A stretch of DNA of 43,513 nucleotides, taken from NCBI GenBank assembly GCA_028279425.1, contig JANQNV010000088.1, positions 1-43,513 on the forward strand, read 5' to 3'. The position numbers were made by a program, and so were the translations under genes. Positions 16,349 through 24,224 of the stretch are shown here, one piece after another (positions within the stretch are counted from its first letter, which is position 1; each line of letters starts with the position of its first letter). The DNA comes from Longimicrobiales bacterium (GTDB taxonomy: Bacteria > Gemmatimonadota > Gemmatimonadetes > Longimicrobiales > Gaopeijiaceae). A model generated the notes under the pieces. That model saw only the letters and a list, made by a program, of their open reading frames with translations. It did not search any database and had not been told where the DNA came from.

Positions 16349-17644
16349 TCAGGCCGCGACCTCGCGGTGGGGAGTCGGATTCATGCGGGCCTGGATCTGC
16401 CGCACCACCGCGGCCGCCCGCGTGAAGCGTCCAGGCAGGCCAGGCCGCGACTCCCAATTGGTCGAGAGGTGGAGGCCGTCGGGAAGCTCGAGGCCGTCGA
16501 GCGCCCGCCACGAGAGATCCCACGCAGGAATCCCGGTCCGGCTGACGTCGAGGATGCCGTCGACCGGCGCTCGGGTGATCCGCGTGAAGTGCTTCGAGGC
16601 GAGGTCGGAGAGTTCGACGTCGGACAGGTCGATGACGTCGGGGTGTTGAGCCCCCCCGAGATAGGCGGTGTGCACCCCGCGTCGGCCGAAGAGAGACGCG
16701 TTGTAGGTCACCCCCTTCAGCGGGATCCCCTCACCGAAGCCCACCTGGAATCCCATCCCTCGAGGGCCATCGGCGACATCGAGATGGACGACGCCCAGCG
16801 GGTTCATCTTCAGCGCGTCGATGCGGCGCGCCGCCTGCGGCGCCGCTTCGCCGAGCAGCTTGGCGGTCGCCCGTGTCGGGGTGCACACGACCACGTCGCT
16901 GAAGTCGTAGCTTCCACTCGACGTGTCGAGACGCCACCCACCTCCGGAGCCCTGCGTCAGCCGTCGCACGCCGTCGTCCAGGCGCACGTTCTCCCCGAGA
17001 TGCGCGGCGAGTGCCGTGGGCAACACCTGCATCCCTTCGTCGAAGGAGCACGCGGGCGGAGGCGAGAGCCGCCCACCCTTTTTCCGCATCAGGGAGAGCA
17101 CGAGGCTTCGTGAGATTCCCGCGCGTCGCAGCATGGGTACGAGCATGCGGTCGGCCTCCATGTCGCGCGGGTCGGAGGCGTAGAGGCCCCCGTAGAGCGG
17201 GCCCATCAGATTCTGGTAGGTCTCGTTGCCGAACTTGCGCACGAAGAACTCGGCGACCCGCTCCCCCGGGCGGGCGCCCGCCGTGAGGGGCTCCATCAAC
17301 ATACGGAGCTTCGACAGTGGACCGACCAGGTCGGAACGCAAGAAGGCCTGGATGCCGAAGGGGACGCTTCGCAGGCGCCCGTCTCGGTAGACCATCAAGT
17401 CGAGACCGGGAGGGGCCTCGACGACGCGGTCCTGGATGCCGAGTTCGTTCGTGAGGGTGCGGATCGGGCCCGTCAGCCGCGTGCGCTGGGGGCCCCAGTC
17501 GAGGACCCGCCCGTCGACGCGCCCGCTGTAGATGACACCGCCGGCCCTATCCGAGGCCTCGAAAAGCATCCAGGGGATCCCGGCGGACTGCAGCTCCCTC
17601 GCCACGAGCAGCCCGCTGATGCCGCCCCCCACGATCCCGATCAC
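16349..17644 (-). CDS. hemG: Protoporphyrinogen/coproporphyrinogen III oxidase (HemG/HemY type, CgoX)
   Basis: This FAD enzyme aromatises the porphyrinogen ring. The 431 residues begin with IGIVGGGISGLLVARELQ (dinucleotide-binding GxGxxG) and continue with FEASDRAGG, DWGPQRTRL, GERVAEFFVRKFGNETYQN, GPLYGGLYASDPRDMEADR, SFDEGMQVLPTALAAHL and a C-terminal NWESRPGLPGRFTRAA, all typical of the HemY family. GTG overlaps the hemH stop (GTGA), so the pair is coupled. With hemQ nearby, the enzyme most likely works on coproporphyrinogen III in the coproporphyrin-dependent route, rather than on protoporphyrinogen IX; the sequence alone does not decide. Confidence 0.9.
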   Translation of the reverse strand: MIGIVGGGISGLLVARELQSAGIPWMLFEASDRAGGVIYSGRVDGRVLDWGPQRTRLTGPIRTLTNELGIQDRVVEAPPGLDLMVYRDGRLRSVPFGIQAFLRSDLVGPLSKLRMLMEPLTAGARPGERVAEFFVRKFGNETYQNLMGPLYGGLYASDPRDMEADRMLVPMLRRAGISRSLVLSLMRKKGGRLSPPPACSFDEGMQVLPTALAAHLGENVRLDDGVRRLTQGSGGGWRLDTSSGSYDFSDVVVCTPTRATAKLLGEAAPQAARRIDALKMNPLGVVHLDVADGPRGMGFQVGFGEGIPLKGVTYNASLFGRRGVHTAYLGGAQHPDVIDLSDVELSDLASKHFTRITRAPVDGILDVSRTGIPAWDLSWRALDGLELPDGLHLSTNWESRPGLPGRFTRAAAVVRQIQARMNPTPHREVAA

Positions 17645-18747
17645 GGCGACCCCACTGCGGTGCGGGGGGGGCGTCCCTCGACCTCGGGCATGAACGGGCT
17701 CGGCGGAAGGTCCCGCGCCCCATTGGTGCAGAACGTGCCCGCTACCGGCCGACAGCGGCAGGGCGCCAGGAGCGAGCCCTGGGTGCCCGGCCGATCGAGG
17801 GCGCTCTCGACCAGGCCGCGCATGAACTGCGGGAAGGCCTCGGTGTCGTGGGGGACCGGGACTCGGTGAAAGTGCTTCCCCTCGCCTTCGACGAATCCCT
17901 TCAGTTCATCGTCGAGCTCCGAGAGCGTCTCGGACTGTTCGTGCATGAAGCTGATGGCATCCACGACCAGGTGTGTGTGATCGAGAGCGCGGATCGCATC
18001 TTCGTTGTCCGGCTGCGTCCAGGCGATGCGGCGGTTGGTGTGGTTCTGGAAGCCGATCTCCCATTCGTCGACGCCCACGGCCCGGGCCACCGCCGCACAG
18101 TGCTCCTCCACGTAGCGATCGTACCGGCTCCCCTCGACGAGGTACTTGATCGGGGTCCCGTGGGCCGAGAAGTACAGCAGGGTGTCCGGACGCGTCGGAT
18201 CGAGCCCCCGCTCCAGGCAAAACGTGCGGATGTTGGAGGCGCGCAACTCGGTGTAGTCCGGGTGGTGGTGCCAGCCGCTGAGCCCGACCCAGTCGACGTT
18301 CCAGTCCACCTCACCCATCGCACGAGCCACGCCATCCAGCGCGGCGACGGTGGTGGAGTGACCACACAGGGGGTAGGCCGGGAGAGCGACGACCCGCGTG
18401 ACTCCCGCCTGCTTGAGCTCCTCGACCGCGTCGGAAATGAAGGGACGCGTGAACTGGAAGCCGAGCGCGACGACGGCGTCGTGTCCCGCGGCGAGCAACT
18501 CGGATTCGAGCGCCCGGGCGTGGGCAGCCGCCTGCTCGTTCAGGGGAGAACCACCGATCTCCTCGTATTCCGCCAGGAGCGTCGGAGCTCGGTTCGCGGC
18601 CAATTCCTTCGCACGCGCGACCCCTGCCTCCCCGCGGTGCTCGAGGCCCGCGTTCTGCAGGAAGATTCGCTCGAGAAAGGGGGTGACGGCTTCGAGGGTG
18701 AGTTCCGCAGGCTCACCGAAGTTGATCATCAAGACACCGATCTTCAT
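17641..18747 (-). CDS. hemH: Ferrochelatase (coproporphyrin ferrochelatase, CpfC type)
   Basis: It inserts Fe2+ into the porphyrin. The 368 residues contain NFGEPAELTLEAVTPFL, EYEEIGGSPLN, GFQFTRPFISDAVEEL, LPAYPLCGHSTT, YFSAHGTPIKYL (catalytic His), ARAVGVDEWEIGFQN and DAISFMHEQSETLSELD (catalytic Glu). A C-terminal cluster CRC near 330-332 plus Cys 340, together with Cys 128 in YPLCGHS, gives four Cys placed much as the [2Fe-2S] ligands of mycobacterial and Caulobacter ferrochelatases (one internal, three C-terminal), though the C-terminal spacing is C-x-C-x7-C. ATG overlaps the hemA stop (ATGA). HemQ nearby suggests coproporphyrin III as substrate. Confidence 0.93.
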   Translation of the reverse strand: MKIGVLMINFGEPAELTLEAVTPFLERIFLQNAGLEHRGEAGVARAKELAANRAPTLLAEYEEIGGSPLNEQAAAHARALESELLAAGHDAVVALGFQFTRPFISDAVEELKQAGVTRVVALPAYPLCGHSTTVAALDGVARAMGEVDWNVDWVGLSGWHHHPDYTELRASNIRTFCLERGLDPTRPDTLLYFSAHGTPIKYLVEGSRYDRYVEEHCAAVARAVGVDEWEIGFQNHTNRRIAWTQPDNEDAIRALDHTHLVVDAISFMHEQSETLSELDDELKGFVEGEGKHFHRVPVPHDTEAFPQFMRGLVESALDRPGTQGSLLAPCRCRPVAGTFCTNGARDLPPSPFMPEVEGRPPRTAVGSP

Positions 18748-20027
18748 ACCTGCACTCTACCATCCGTTTCGTCGTTGGAGCGGGCTCCGGGCAAGTCGAA
18801 CACTTCGCGCACCACAGCGGCCACGTCGGCGCCGGACGGAGTGTCGATGTCGGCCTCGCGCAGCGCGCTGGTCGGGCCGTGAAGCACCGTTCGAGCGATG
18901 GACCGGGCGAGGCGCCGAAACGCCTCCCGTTCGGCCGGAGTGCGACCACGCCCGGCGCGGTCGGCTTCAGCGAGAGCCTGATCCATGACTTCGTTGCGGA
19001 GTTCGACGAGCACGGGCACGGCCGTCCGGCCGCGAACCCAGCGCACATACTCGTCGACCGCCGCGTCGATCCGTTCTTCGGCTTCGGGGATCCACCGGGC
19101 GCGGCGCCCCTCGGCGGCCTGCACCTCGGCCTGGAGGGTGCTGAGATCGATCTCACTCCCGGTCGGCTCGTCATAGACCACGGCCCGCGGATGTGACAGA
19201 TCGGCGAGCAGGAGGGGGGAGTCTCGGCGGGCCTGAAGAGTCGCGAAGGCGGCGGCATCGACGAGCGGCTCGGGCACCTCGACGGCGAAGAAGCAGGCGT
19301 CGGCCTCGCCCATCCGATCGACGATGCCCTCGAGCCCGTAGCCGGCGCCGCCCACCTCGCTCGCCAGCCGCTGCGCACGCCCCGGCGTGCGATTCGCGAT
19401 GGCGATGGTGTGCCAGGGACCTTTGGCCAGCCTCAGGGCGAGGGAACGTGCGGTGACACCCGCCCCCACGATCAGCGCCGATCCGCTGACCGAGCGCCGG
19501 CGGAGCCTGCGCTCGGCCCAGTCGACCGCCGCGGAGGCGAGCGAGGTATGCCCACGGCCGATCTCCGTCTCGCGGCGCACGGCGCGTCCGGCCGCGAGCG
19601 CGTGCTCGAACAAGCGGCCCAGGATCGCGCCGACGCCGTGACCCCTGCGCGCCTCGGCGAGCGCCTGCCGCACCTGACCCTGTACCTCCGCTTCGCCGAG
19701 CACCGCCGAGTCCAGGCCGGCCGTGGTGCGGAAGAGATGGCGGATGGCCGCACGAGACGTCGCAAAGCGGACGTTGGACTCGATGGGTAGCGCATCGGAC
19801 GCCAGGGAGGCGAGCGCCGCACACACATCTCGGAATGCCGCCGCCGGCTCATCGGTGACCAGATACAGCTCCGTCCGCGCGCACGTCCGGAGCAGAACGT
19901 GCTCCTTCATCAGAGCGAAGGAGCCGGCGCTCTCCAAGCGGGCGAAGGCGTCGGACAGGGACTCACGCACGTCGGCGGCCAGGTCGGAGTGCCGCAGCCC
20001 GACCATGAGAATCCGGGGGTGGCTCAA
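18744..20027 (-). CDS. hemA: Glutamyl-tRNA reductase
   Basis: It makes glutamate-1-semialdehyde, entry to tetrapyrrole synthesis. The 427 residues show MVGLRHSDLAADVRE, the catalytic Cys at about residue 49 in LLRTCARTELYLV (usual S-T-C-N-R-T-E, so Asn is replaced by Ala), GLDSAVLGEAEVQGQVR, GRGHTSLASAAVDWAE and the NADPH-binding ALIVGAGVTARSLALRL, then a C-terminal dimerisation domain. The start is a TTG at 20027-20025, because the next ATG would cut into the first conserved strand. That TTG overlaps the stop of a short upstream frame (TTGA). It leads a reverse operon hemA-hemH-hemG-membrane protein, all with four-base or smaller spacing. Confidence 0.92.
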   Translation of the reverse strand: MSHPRILMVGLRHSDLAADVRESLSDAFARLESAGSFALMKEHVLLRTCARTELYLVTDEPAAAFRDVCAALASLASDALPIESNVRFATSRAAIRHLFRTTAGLDSAVLGEAEVQGQVRQALAEARRGHGVGAILGRLFEHALAAGRAVRRETEIGRGHTSLASAAVDWAERRLRRRSVSGSALIVGAGVTARSLALRLAKGPWHTIAIANRTPGRAQRLASEVGGAGYGLEGIVDRMGEADACFFAVEVPEPLVDAAAFATLQARRDSPLLLADLSHPRAVVYDEPTGSEIDLSTLQAEVQAAEGRRARWIPEAEERIDAAVDEYVRWVRGRTAVPVLVELRNEVMDQALAEADRAGRGRTPAEREAFRRLARSIARTVLHGPTSALREADIDTPSGADVAAVVREVFDLPGARSNDETDGRVQV

Positions 20028-20212
20028 GCGACGTGCCCCGAAGACGCCCGCGCGGGGAGGGAAGACCCCGCGCAGCGCCGGCTCGACCGTTCGTAGTGGT
20101 CACCGCCTTCCCGGGCGGAACGAAGAGCGAATAGATCGGCGAGCATCGCGGCGGCGTCGGAGGGACGTTTGAACCCGCACGGAATCTCACCCCACCCGGG
20201 GATGGTGGGCAA
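20024..20212 (-). CDS. Possible 62-residue small ORF coupled to hemA
   Basis: A short frame starting at TTG 20212 ends with a stop overlapping the hemA TTG (TTGA). The middle part (FKRPSDAAAMLADLFALRS) could form a helix and includes an internal ATG that would give a shorter peptide. No family is recognised and the start codons are weak. The main argument for it is the exact four-base overlap, repeated at other junctions of this operon. It may instead be untranslated leader. Confidence 0.25.
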   Translation of the reverse strand: MPTIPGWGEIPCGFKRPSDAAAMLADLFALRSAREGGDHYERSSRRCAGSSLPARASSGHVA

Positions 20213-20271
20213 TCAGAAATACACCGTAGCCTGCCATCCGTAGGATCACGGAGGGCGGGACGGTGGAAGGG

Positions 20272-20293
20272 GGAGCTGGTTTCGCTCAGCTCC
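20272..20293. other. Hairpin between hemA operon and the small Cys-rich gene
   Basis: GGAGCTG (20272-20278) and CAGCTCC (20287-20293) pair perfectly around an 8-base loop, seven bases beyond the stop of the reverse gene 20300-20683. It could end that transcript, but no T-run follows on either strand, so a Rho-independent terminator is not established. Confidence 0.4.
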
Positions 20294-20299
20294 GCGGGA

Positions 20300-20683
20300 C
20301 TACCATCGACGCGCGATGCGCGTCAGCCGCAGTAGATCGTCGAGTTGTGGACGGCTGAGCAAGACTCCCATGGACTGTACGGGAAGCCGAATCATGAAGT
20401 TGGATGGCGCGGGCCCGGGCTGCCCGTCTGCCCAAGCCAGGTACTGCTCCAAGCCGTGCTGCAAGGCTTCGACTTGATCGGAGTCGAGCGAAAACACGGC
20501 TGTGCCCATGCCGAATTCCGATCGGTTGCAACACGGGCACTTGCGGACCCAGCCCGATGACACGGAGGCGCGGATGGTCTTGCACCCCTTCCCATGAAGG
20601 GTGATCGGTCCACTCTCGAGCGAGGATGACTCGGCGAGGAGGCCCTTGAACCGATGCTGCGACTGAGATTCATTCTCAAGCAT
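20300..20683 (-). CDS. Small Cys-rich protein, DUF6686-like, under a Fur-like box
   Basis: ATG 20683 gives 127 residues. The core is a metal-site-like segment (GKGCKTI, then VRKCPCCNRSEFGMGTAVF), followed by LDSDQVEALQHGLEQYL and a C-terminal FMIRLPVQSMGVLLSRP motif with a helical end. The pattern recalls the small DUF6686 proteins of Bacteroidota (Cys motif, then I-P-x-x-x-M-x-x-x-L-L-L); this resemblance is from memory and is moderate. A promoter and Fur-like palindrome lie at its 5' end, and the palindrome covers codons 2-7, so the message may be leaderless. It is transcribed away from the HmuY/TonB genes. Function unknown; an iron-limitation role is inferred. Confidence 0.6.
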   Translation of the reverse strand: MLENESQSQHRFKGLLAESSSLESGPITLHGKGCKTIRASVSSGWVRKCPCCNRSEFGMGTAVFSLDSDQVEALQHGLEQYLAWADGQPGPAPSNFMIRLPVQSMGVLLSRPQLDDLLRLTRIARRW

Positions 20684-20717
20684 GCGCCATGATACGCTCT
20701 GGTGAGTGAGGGGGCAA
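20664..20717 (-). promoter_or_regulatory. Fur-like operator and promoter of the small Cys-rich gene
   Basis: On the reverse strand TTGCCC (20717-20712) and TATCAT (20694-20689) are 17 bases apart. The palindrome TGAGATTCATTCTCA (20664-20678; perfect 5-N5-5, in fact TGAGA..T-C-A..TCTCA on the Fur 7-1-7 plan) begins ten bases after the -10. This is the same layout as at 13434-13488. The predicted transcription start is at or within a base or two of ATG 20683, so no leader remains for a Shine-Dalgarno sequence. Confidence 0.7.
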
Positions 20718-20769
20718 GAGTCGTGAAGCACAGACCTCCTCCGCCAGTGCGATCGCCCCATCCTGGCTA

Positions 20770-20800
20770 GAGATGGTCTCGTAGTTGAGACCGAGTCTCA
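20770..20800. promoter_or_regulatory. Fourth Fur-like palindrome upstream of hmuY-tonB, with an adjoining dyad
   Basis: TGAGACCGAGTCTCA (20786-20800) repeats the 5-N5-5 palindrome. Directly upstream, GAGATGGTCTC (20770-20780) is a second dyad whose centre is 18 bases away, and GGTCTC/GAGACC also pair across it. Tandem repressor dimers or a hairpin are both possible. The hmuY-like gene starts 157 bases downstream on the plus strand, and no convincing -35/-10 pair was found for it. The 270 bases from 20684 to 20957 contain only these sites and a small hairpin at 20859-20878. Confidence 0.55.
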
Positions 20801-20957
20801 TCGTGTGAGCGGCGGCTGTCGACCGTACACGCGGGTCTTCGTGGGGTGGCCGTAGATTTACGGACGAAGGGCTCCGTAGAAGGCCGAATTGCAGCGGCAT
20901 ACGGCCCTGGGTTGAGTTAGTGCTGGAACCGTGGAATCCTCATGACCCGACTCGAAG

Positions 20958-22019
20958 ATGCACACCAACATACGTTCGATCCGCTCGACCGGTCTGCTGC
21001 TTGCGTCCTGCCTGTTGGCCGTTTCCGCATGTGAAGACGAAACGACCGGACCCGACAACTCCATCGAGGAGGGCGAGGTCGCCCTCGTCGCCACGTCGTC
21101 GACCGACTTCGCGTACCTGAGCCTCGCCAACGGAGGCTCCGTCGTAAGCCCCTCCGACCCGTCGACCTCGACCGAATGGGACATCGCCTTCCGTCGCTTC
21201 TCGGCGAAGCTCAACGGGGGCGTGGCCGGACCTGGTTCGGTTGCTGGCGCCAACCTTCGCAACAACGCCGACGCGACCGAGACGCAGGTGGTCGCGCTGA
21301 CCATGGCCGACGCCGACGCGGCCTTCGAGGCCGTGACTGCCGCCGACATCGCAGGCGCGACGTTTGCCGAAGACGGGCTGATCCCCGACCCGGGTGCCTC
21401 CTGGTTCCGCTTCGACCCGGGGTCCGGTGGTCTGGTCGCGAACCCGGGCGCGGCGTGGAAGGTGCGCACTGCCGACGGCGGATACGGGGTGTTCCGGGTT
21501 GCCGCCCTCAACATGGCGGGGCAGGCTCCGCTCGGGGCGACCGTCGAGTTCCGCTACCAGGCTGCGGGAGGCACGCTCGGCCCGATCAATTCGGTCGAGA
21601 TCAGCTTCGCCCAAGGTCCCGGGCACATCGACCTTTCGTCGGGCGCCATCGTACCCCCCGCCGCGTGTGACTGGGACATGTCGCTCGCACCGTCGTTCAT
21701 GATCGCCTTCAACGCCGGCTGCTCGGCCGGGAGCTTCCCGCTCGATTCGTCCGACGACTTCACGACCATGACGACCGCCGCCGATGCACCGGACTACGGC
21801 GGCTTCCTCGCGGCGGTGTCGGGAGCGATCCCCAGCACGGTCGACGACGCGTCGGGCGTGTTCTGGTACAACATCGAGGGCAACAACCGCCTGTGGCCCA
21901 CCTTCAACGTGTTCCTCGTGCGTGTGGGGAGCGACGTCTACAAGGTTCAGGTGACGGACTACTACAGTGCCACGGGTGAGTCGGGGTATCCCAACATCCG
22001 CTTCGAGCGACTCCAGTAG
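20958..22019 (+). CDS. HmuY-family haem-binding lipoprotein
   Basis: This 353-residue lipoprotein has a signal sequence and lipobox V-S-A-C (Cys 25). HmuY-like segments are clear: TSSTDFAYLSLANGG and STEWDIAFRRFSAKLNGG near the N-terminus, and VYKVQVTDYYSATGESGYPN near the C-terminus. HmuY proteins capture haem at the surface and pass it to a TonB-dependent receptor; here the receptor gene begins 7 bases after the stop. A central region (about 90-230) is longer than in Porphyromonas HmuY and the haem-axial His pair of that protein is not evident, so ligand could be haem or another iron source. A Fur-like box lies upstream. Confidence 0.82.
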   Translation: MHTNIRSIRSTGLLLASCLLAVSACEDETTGPDNSIEEGEVALVATSSTDFAYLSLANGGSVVSPSDPSTSTEWDIAFRRFSAKLNGGVAGPGSVAGANLRNNADATETQVVALTMADADAAFEAVTAADIAGATFAEDGLIPDPGASWFRFDPGSGGLVANPGAAWKVRTADGGYGVFRVAALNMAGQAPLGATVEFRYQAAGGTLGPINSVEISFAQGPGHIDLSSGAIVPPAACDWDMSLAPSFMIAFNAGCSAGSFPLDSSDDFTTMTTAADAPDYGGFLAAVSGAIPSTVDDASGVFWYNIEGNNRLWPTFNVFLVRVGSDVYKVQVTDYYSATGESGYPNIRFERLQ

Positions 22020-22026
22020 TCGAGCC

Positions 22027-24186
22027 ATGAGCGTGACCGTGACCGCGACGCGGTCCCTGGTTGGACTCGCAGGGCTTCTCGCCGCCCTGGCCCTCTCGGC
22101 CGGGGTGGCGGAGGCGCAGTCCGGGGTCGTGATCGATCCGGCCTCGGGTGAGGGGATCGCGGGGGCGTCGATCGCCTGGCGACCGGCGCTCCAGGCGGAG
22201 GCTCGGGGACGCATCGAGGTCGATGCCGACGGGGCCTTCGAGGTGCCCGAGCGCTGGCCGAGCTCGGGGTGGCTCGAGGTGTCCGCACTCGGCCGGCAGA
22301 CCCGCATCGTGTCGTGGGCCGACCTCGAAGACGCCGGGTGGCGCGTCGAGCTCAACGCCGACCCGCTCGAGCTTGGAGCCGTGGTGGTCACGGCGTCGGG
22401 GCGCGAGCAGCGCCTCGTCGAAGTGGCGGTCCCGGTCGAGCAGGTGTCGCTCGAGGAGATCCGGGCGACGGGTGCTCCCTCGGCGGAGCGGCTGCTCGCC
22501 GAGATTCCCGGGTTGCAGCTGACGGGCTCGGCCCCGAACGGCACCAACCTGATGATCCGGGGCATCGGCGACAGCCGGGTGCTCGTGCTGGTGGATGGTC
22601 AGCCGATCGGCGGTGCGTTGATCGAGGACCGCGACCTCAGCCGCATGTCGTTGGCGGGCGTGGAGCGGGTCGAGGTGGTCAAGGGACCACTGTCGTCCCT
22701 CTACGGTTCGGATGCACTCGGCGGGGTCATCAATCTGGTCACCCGAGTGCCCGACCCGGGCTTTCGCCTCGATGCTCGGGCGCTCTCGGGAGGATTCGGT
22801 CGGCGAGAGGCGGACGCCACGGTGTCGGGGGGAGACGCCCTCCGCTACCGGGTGACCGGCGCCTGGCGTCAGCAAGACGAGGCGCCGGGGATCGACGCGA
22901 CGACCGGGGTGTTCGCCCGGGTGTGGGACCTGCGCTCGAGCGTGCGCTGGGACCACGGCAACGATGGCCGGGGCCTCCGGCTTCGGAGCGACGCGTCGTT
23001 CTTGCGCGAGCGGCAGCGCTGGCCGGTCGGCGGTGGCTTCTCGGGCTTCAACGACAACCGCGGGGTCACGGGATGGGTCGAGGCGGTGCAGTCGGTGGCC
23101 GGGGGAGACCTGACCGTCCAGCTGTATGGGCAGGACTACCGCCACCTCTACAGGCAGGCCCGGGGCGACGCACCGCTCGAGGGGGGCGAGGAGGAGCAGC
23201 AGGAAGAGCAGCTCCTCCGGGCCACCGTGGGGTGGGCCGTCACTGCCGGTGATCACCGGATCGACGTCGGGCTGCAGGGGTGGAGCCGCAGCATCACCTC
23301 ACCCGACAAGCTGCTCGAAGACCAGGCGTCCGACGATCAGCTCGAGCTGTACGTGCAGGATGCCTGGACCCTCCAGCGCACCACGTTGAGCGCCGGGTTG
23401 CGCGCGACCGCGAACGATCGCTGGGGCAATGCCCTCTCTCCCTCACTCGGCATCAGCACCCTCCCAACCGACGCTCTCCGCCTGCGCGCCTCCATGGGTC
23501 GCGGCTTCCGCGCACCGTCGTTCAAGGAGTTGGCCTGGGACTTCGCCAACTTCGGGGCGGGGTATTCGATCCAGGGGAATGCTGATCTCGATCCCGAAAG
23601 CTCGTGGAACTTCACCGGTGGCGTGGACTGGTCGCCCGCCCCCGCCTTCGGGCTCACGGTCGAGGGGTATCACAATCGTATCAACGGGTTGATCGACTTC
23701 GCCTTCTCCGGCTCGACTCCGCGTGGCCTGCTGATCTATGCCACCAGAAACCTCAACCGGGCGCGCACGCAGGGGATCGAAGCCGAGGCCAGCTTCAGCC
23801 GCAACGACTGGCGCCTGCGCGTCGACTATGCCCTGCTCGATGCAGAGGATCTCGCGACGGGCCTTTCGCTCGACCGACGCGCGCGGCACTCGGGTCGCCT
23901 TCGTGCCGATACACGCCTGGGCTTCGCCGGGGGACTGCACCTCGGGATGAGTGCCCACTTCACCGGTGATGCGCCGATCATCGGTACAGGCGACGACGGG
24001 ACGGCGGCCGAAATCGGTGTTCAGGAGCGTCTCGTTTCGCTCGACTTCCACACGACGTTCGAGACGACGCGGGGTCTGCACCTGATCGCCGGGGTGCGCA
24101 ATCTGTTGGATGCCCGCCCCGACGGATGGCCGGCGATCAACGGGCGGCGCCTGCGGATCGGCCTGGAGGCCCGCGACCTTTTCTGA
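22027..24186 (+). CDS. TonB-dependent outer-membrane receptor (haem/siderophore)
   Basis: ATG 22027 starts a signal peptide (LVGLAGLLAALALSAGVAEAQ) that an upstream extension would bury. The 719 residues contain a short carboxypeptidase-regulatory-like domain (about 25-110), a plug with VVVTASGREQRL (TonB-box-like region), IRGIGDSRVLVLVDGQPIGG and VEVVKGPLSSLYGSDALGG, then a beta-barrel with FRAPSFKELAWDF and a C-terminal aromatic residue (EARDLF). It is co-transcribed with the HmuY-like gene, as HmuR is with HmuY in Bacteroidota. Whether it also imports the catecholate made by the left-hand cluster is open, as it is the only TonB receptor in the window. Confidence 0.9.
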   Translation: MSVTVTATRSLVGLAGLLAALALSAGVAEAQSGVVIDPASGEGIAGASIAWRPALQAEARGRIEVDADGAFEVPERWPSSGWLEVSALGRQTRIVSWADLEDAGWRVELNADPLELGAVVVTASGREQRLVEVAVPVEQVSLEEIRATGAPSAERLLAEIPGLQLTGSAPNGTNLMIRGIGDSRVLVLVDGQPIGGALIEDRDLSRMSLAGVERVEVVKGPLSSLYGSDALGGVINLVTRVPDPGFRLDARALSGGFGRREADATVSGGDALRYRVTGAWRQQDEAPGIDATTGVFARVWDLRSSVRWDHGNDGRGLRLRSDASFLRERQRWPVGGGFSGFNDNRGVTGWVEAVQSVAGGDLTVQLYGQDYRHLYRQARGDAPLEGGEEEQQEEQLLRATVGWAVTAGDHRIDVGLQGWSRSITSPDKLLEDQASDDQLELYVQDAWTLQRTTLSAGLRATANDRWGNALSPSLGISTLPTDALRLRASMGRGFRAPSFKELAWDFANFGAGYSIQGNADLDPESSWNFTGGVDWSPAPAFGLTVEGYHNRINGLIDFAFSGSTPRGLLIYATRNLNRARTQGIEAEASFSRNDWRLRVDYALLDAEDLATGLSLDRRARHSGRLRADTRLGFAGGLHLGMSAHFTGDAPIIGTGDDGTAAEIGVQERLVSLDFHTTFETTRGLHLIAGVRNLLDARPDGWPAINGRRLRIGLEARDLF

Positions 24187-24224
24187 GGTGCACCCTTCTC
24201 CACGGGCGCGACGTCCGACCTCGG

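Noticed and set aside
20272..20293. Rho-independent terminator
   Set aside because: The stem is good, but neither side has a T-run, so it is listed only as a hairpin.
20676..20900. 74-codon reverse frame upstream of the small Cys-rich gene
   Set aside because: It spans both Fur-like boxes and the promoter and has no recognisable content.
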